A stretch of DNA of 64,000 nucleotides from Isochrysis galbana (taxonomy: Eukaryota; Haptophyta; Isochrysidales; Isochrysidaceae), in the NCBI GenBank assembly GCA_018136815.1, contig CM030935.1, positions 2,058,388-2,122,387 of the forward strand, read 5' to 3'. Position numbers and translations under genes: made by a program. The stretch's first letter is position 1; every line of letters starts with the position of its first letter. Below are positions 61,598-64,000 of the stretch, in pieces. A model generated the notes under the pieces. The model had not been told where the DNA came from and did no database searches. It saw only the letters and a list, made by a program, of their open reading frames with translations.

Positions 61598-62030
61598 CAT
61601 TATGTGAAGTGTCAAGTTGAGTCAAGTAACCTCCAGGTGACAACGAAAGGTGCTAGCAGGGGCATGGGGATAATTGAACGCTTTTGGTCTGTCCCCCGCC
61701 GCGAGCGGCGGCCCCTCTCCCCACCCGGAGCAGTCCTTGTCGACAGCGGCCACGCCGTCCTTCCGAGGCCGAGCAGGTGCGCATGATCCCATCGTGCCCC
61801 ACGGCGTAGTAATAATTTTTATTCATGCACAATCCACAATATACCTATCGAGGAGAGATATCATTGAGAGTAGGCTCCTCTCATGGCACACGATATGAAA
61901 CATGCGCGCGTAGTAGCAGCGCGCGCAAAAGCACAAGCATTCGAGCATAGAAACGACGACGGTATTTCAATGCTATGATAGAGAGAAATGGTAGTGGGTG
62001 AGTACAGCAAAGGAGGGAGCACATGTGTCA
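61598..62030. other. Intergenic, no gene seen
   Basis: Nothing recognisable on either strand. Confidence 0.4.
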
Positions 62031-62282
62031 CTAGGCACTGCGCCCAAACACACGCGGCCCATTCAAGGTCACTTGTTCGGGCTCTTCGCTCTTGACACGG
62101 TTGACGAAATCCTGAAGCTCGGCAGCACGTGCATCTTCATGTGGAACATTTGGCGACCAATGAGAGCATGGTGGGTCCATTGGGTGGAGGCAGCACCACA
62201 ATGACCGGCAACATTCCACAGATCTTGGAGGAAGAAAATCGGTCTTCCCGGAGAAGCGGCCATTGAACTTCTCAAATGGCAA
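62031..62282 (-). CDS. Possible terminal exon of an unrecognised gene
   Basis: This frame ends in a protein-like stretch, including AAELQDFVNRVKSEEPEQVT and a terminal NGPRVFGRSA. It might be an isolated small gene, a relic, or an alternative 3' exon of the TIR-like gene that stops at 62401. No splice connection could be shown. Confidence 0.25.
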   Translation of the reverse strand: MPFEKFNGRFSGKTDFLPPRSVECCRSLWCCLHPMDPPCSHWSPNVPHEDARAAELQDFVNRVKSEEPEQVTLNGPRVFGRSA

Positions 62283-62339
62283 CAGCCCGAGACCTATGGC
62301 AAGCAGCCCGAGATCTATGGCAAGCAGCCCGAGACTTGG
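62282..62339. repeat. 21-bp tandem repeat, about 2.7 copies
   Basis: Unit AGCCCGAGACCTATGGCAAGC, with one-base changes, located between the possible 62031 exon and the stop codon of the TIR-like gene. Confidence 0.8.
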
Positions 62340-62400
62340 GCGCTTCCGCTAAACTAGTCCCATCAGAGCGGCGAGTGCATGGATAGCTCTTAGCTTTTCC

Positions 62401-63970
62401 TCACGGCTCGGGTCCTACACCGCGCTTTGCATTGAGGCCTGCCGCTTCGTTGATCGAATGGCGTGATCTTGGTGGCGCCGCAGTCGCCGACCGAACTGAG
62501 CCATTCGAACTCCTGTGGTCAAAGGTTCGCTTGTGTACCAGACCATGAACTAAAGTTTTCAAGATGTGCTTGCGCGGAATCGTCACTTCTGGCTTGACGC
62601 CATCGAGGAAGGTGACGCAATTCTCATATAAGGCCTCATTATGACGAGCTAGGTATTCAGTGATCTCGACAAGGTCGTCAAAGTATGAGGTTGGGAACAC
62701 GACCGCCTTTGGCGCAAGAGGGCGGAACATTCGAGAGCGAGATACGTGAGACATGGAAGCCAGGCGAGACTAGGAACGTAGCACGCCTTCGAGGCGGTGA
62801 CGTGCACCACCCCAAAAGCAACCGACCATTGCGGAAAAAGTAGGGATTTGGAGGGAGAATACACGGGCTGAGCCTCCGCACACCTTGTGTTCAATTATGT
62901 ATTGTAGCAACTCTCCCGCTGTCTCAGATAGATGGCCCTCTTGATCATTGCGCAGAAGGATGAAGTAGAGGGCGATGGCTGAGTCAACGAGGCTTACCTA
63001 AGTAGCCAGCGCAGACGGCGCGTGGAGAATGCTCGACGGTGCAGCGCTAGAACGGAAAGAGGACGGTCCCACCACGTTCGGGGGGAGGGGGAGGGAGGGC
63101 CTACTCCACAGCCGAAGAATCGATGGATCTTGTCGGTGTGGTGGTCACTCGCACCACGGGATGCGCACACCTTGTCCTCTTCGACAGTAAAATCGGCGGA
63201 AAATACGTGCACCGCCTACGAGAATGGGATCGACGGCGGAGAGCATGGAGGAACCACTTCAGAGGGGCATGTGGGAGAGACCGTACGAATGTGGCCGGCA
63301 GGCATAAATGCGTAGCGCCATCTTACCTGAGTGAGAAAGTTGAGGTCCTTGGATACATCTCTCGGGGGCCCTCCGTCGCAAACGTACATGTGCTCAGTCG
63401 AATGCTGGGCCAGCCTTGCCCATTGTTCCAACCTGCACCAGCCCCGCCTCTGATATGATTCTAGGCTGAAGGAGCGCTCACCGACCGAAGTCTTAGGAAC
63501 GACCATCAAGAAATACGCAGCAAATTTGGTGTATACTGGAAGAGAAGCAATGGAGACGCGCTGGCACGTCCGATTGGACTGCGGAATAGACGTGTAGTCG
63601 ATCCAGATGAGCAGCTTTGATGAGTCGAGAGACTCGGATGTCACCATTTGGTCGATGGCGGCCACAGCGGCTACGCGATGGGTAGCAACAGGGAGGCGAA
63701 AATCAGTCATATGAGATCCACACGGCCGGAGGGGATTCGGGCACAACACTCCAGATTGGCGGCAATGACAAGAGACTGCTTGGAGCAATCCAGTCGAACG
63801 CAGTTCGCCTGCCATTCAGTGAGGATGGCAGCAAGGGAGAGGGGATGATTTGACATTGTGTATTGATTAGAGGGAGTGACTGCTTAGGGCAAGGAGCGAC
63901 CTGCGAAATCGGATCCGTCTGGATCCGTCTTCTCGTCACGCGACTTCCATTCATGAGAGATGAACACCAT
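62401..63970 (-). CDS. TIR-like domain protein, 5 visible exons, 5' part cut by the window
   Basis: Exons in transcription order: about 63970-63901 (may start further out), 63808-63327, 63215-63171, 62997-62884 and 62706-62401; four GT-AG introns, all in phase, giving at least 338 residues. From the visible Met: MVFISHEW (1-8), IWIDYTSIPQ (91-100), YFLMVVP (122-128) and RGWCRLEQWARL with WCRLE at 147-151. The order FISH-W, WIDY-IPQ and W-C-x-x-E follows the beta-A, mid-domain and catalytic-glutamate blocks of TIR/HET-like domains, where the Glu serves NADase activity. The C-terminal exons are helical (LVDSAIALYFILLRNDQE, FDDLVEITEYLARHNEALYE). A possible NAD-cleaving or signalling role is inference. 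An in-frame acceptor at 63979 suggests further upstream exons. Confidence 0.6.
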
Positions 63971-64000
63971 CCTTACCCCTAGGATGGGAAAACGGGGACG

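Overview
This is a gene-dense stretch of GC-rich nuclear DNA from a eukaryote, most likely a microbial alga or related protist. Spliceosomal introns interrupt several highly conserved eukaryotic families, and there are no bacterial operon features. A bestrophin-type channel with a signal peptide and a starch-binding (CBM20) trehalose-phosphate synthase homologue fit an alga, but the lineage cannot be fixed from the window. No rRNA, tRNA, CRISPR array or viral gene was recognised.

Layout, left to right: PRMT3-like arginine methyltransferase (+, 1654-3753, 4 exons); a repeat-rich interval holding a retroposon-like insertion with a 16-bp target duplication, a small coiled-coil ORF and a Stowaway/mariner-like MITE; a 4,605-residue VPS13-type lipid-transfer protein in one exon (-, 8723-22540); a tyrosine-recombinase-like tail and a frameshifted hypothetical gene (23.9-24.8 kb); a UBA/CUE-like, F-box and LRR protein (-, 25621-27345) divergent from a disordered protein (+, 27733-29169); ARP4/BAF53 actin-related protein (-, 30861-32735, 5 exons); bestrophin-like channel (-, 34863-36413, 3 exons); a 1.2-kb foldback element; a RING/TRAF-zinc-finger gene that appears to splice into a 1,400-residue polytopic membrane region (+, 39836-45352); a giant Rab GTPase carrying IQ-motif repeats (+, 47547-51817); a PHD-finger protein (-, 53186-54016) divergent from a 12-exon CBM20-TPS-TPP protein (+, 54523-59240); then transposon debris and a TIR-like gene cut by the right edge (-, from 62401).

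The genes do not form one pathway. They are housekeeping and regulatory loci: chromatin (ARP4, PHD), protein methylation, ubiquitin ligation (F-box, RING/TRAF), membrane-contact lipid transport (VPS13), vesicle traffic and calmodulin sensing (IQ-Rab), ion transport (bestrophin) and sugar signalling (TPS-like). Between them lie repeats and long C/T-rich or G/A-rich tracts, which recur at gene starts.

Most unusual: 5 of about 30 reconstructed introns use GC-AG borders; the RING/TRAF/multi-TM gene and the IQ-Rab gene have domain orders I do not recognise; the trehalose-phosphate synthase homologue has lost key residues of both its synthase and phosphatase domains while keeping a starch-binding domain. 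Exon structures were derived by hand from splice sites, reading frame and family similarity.
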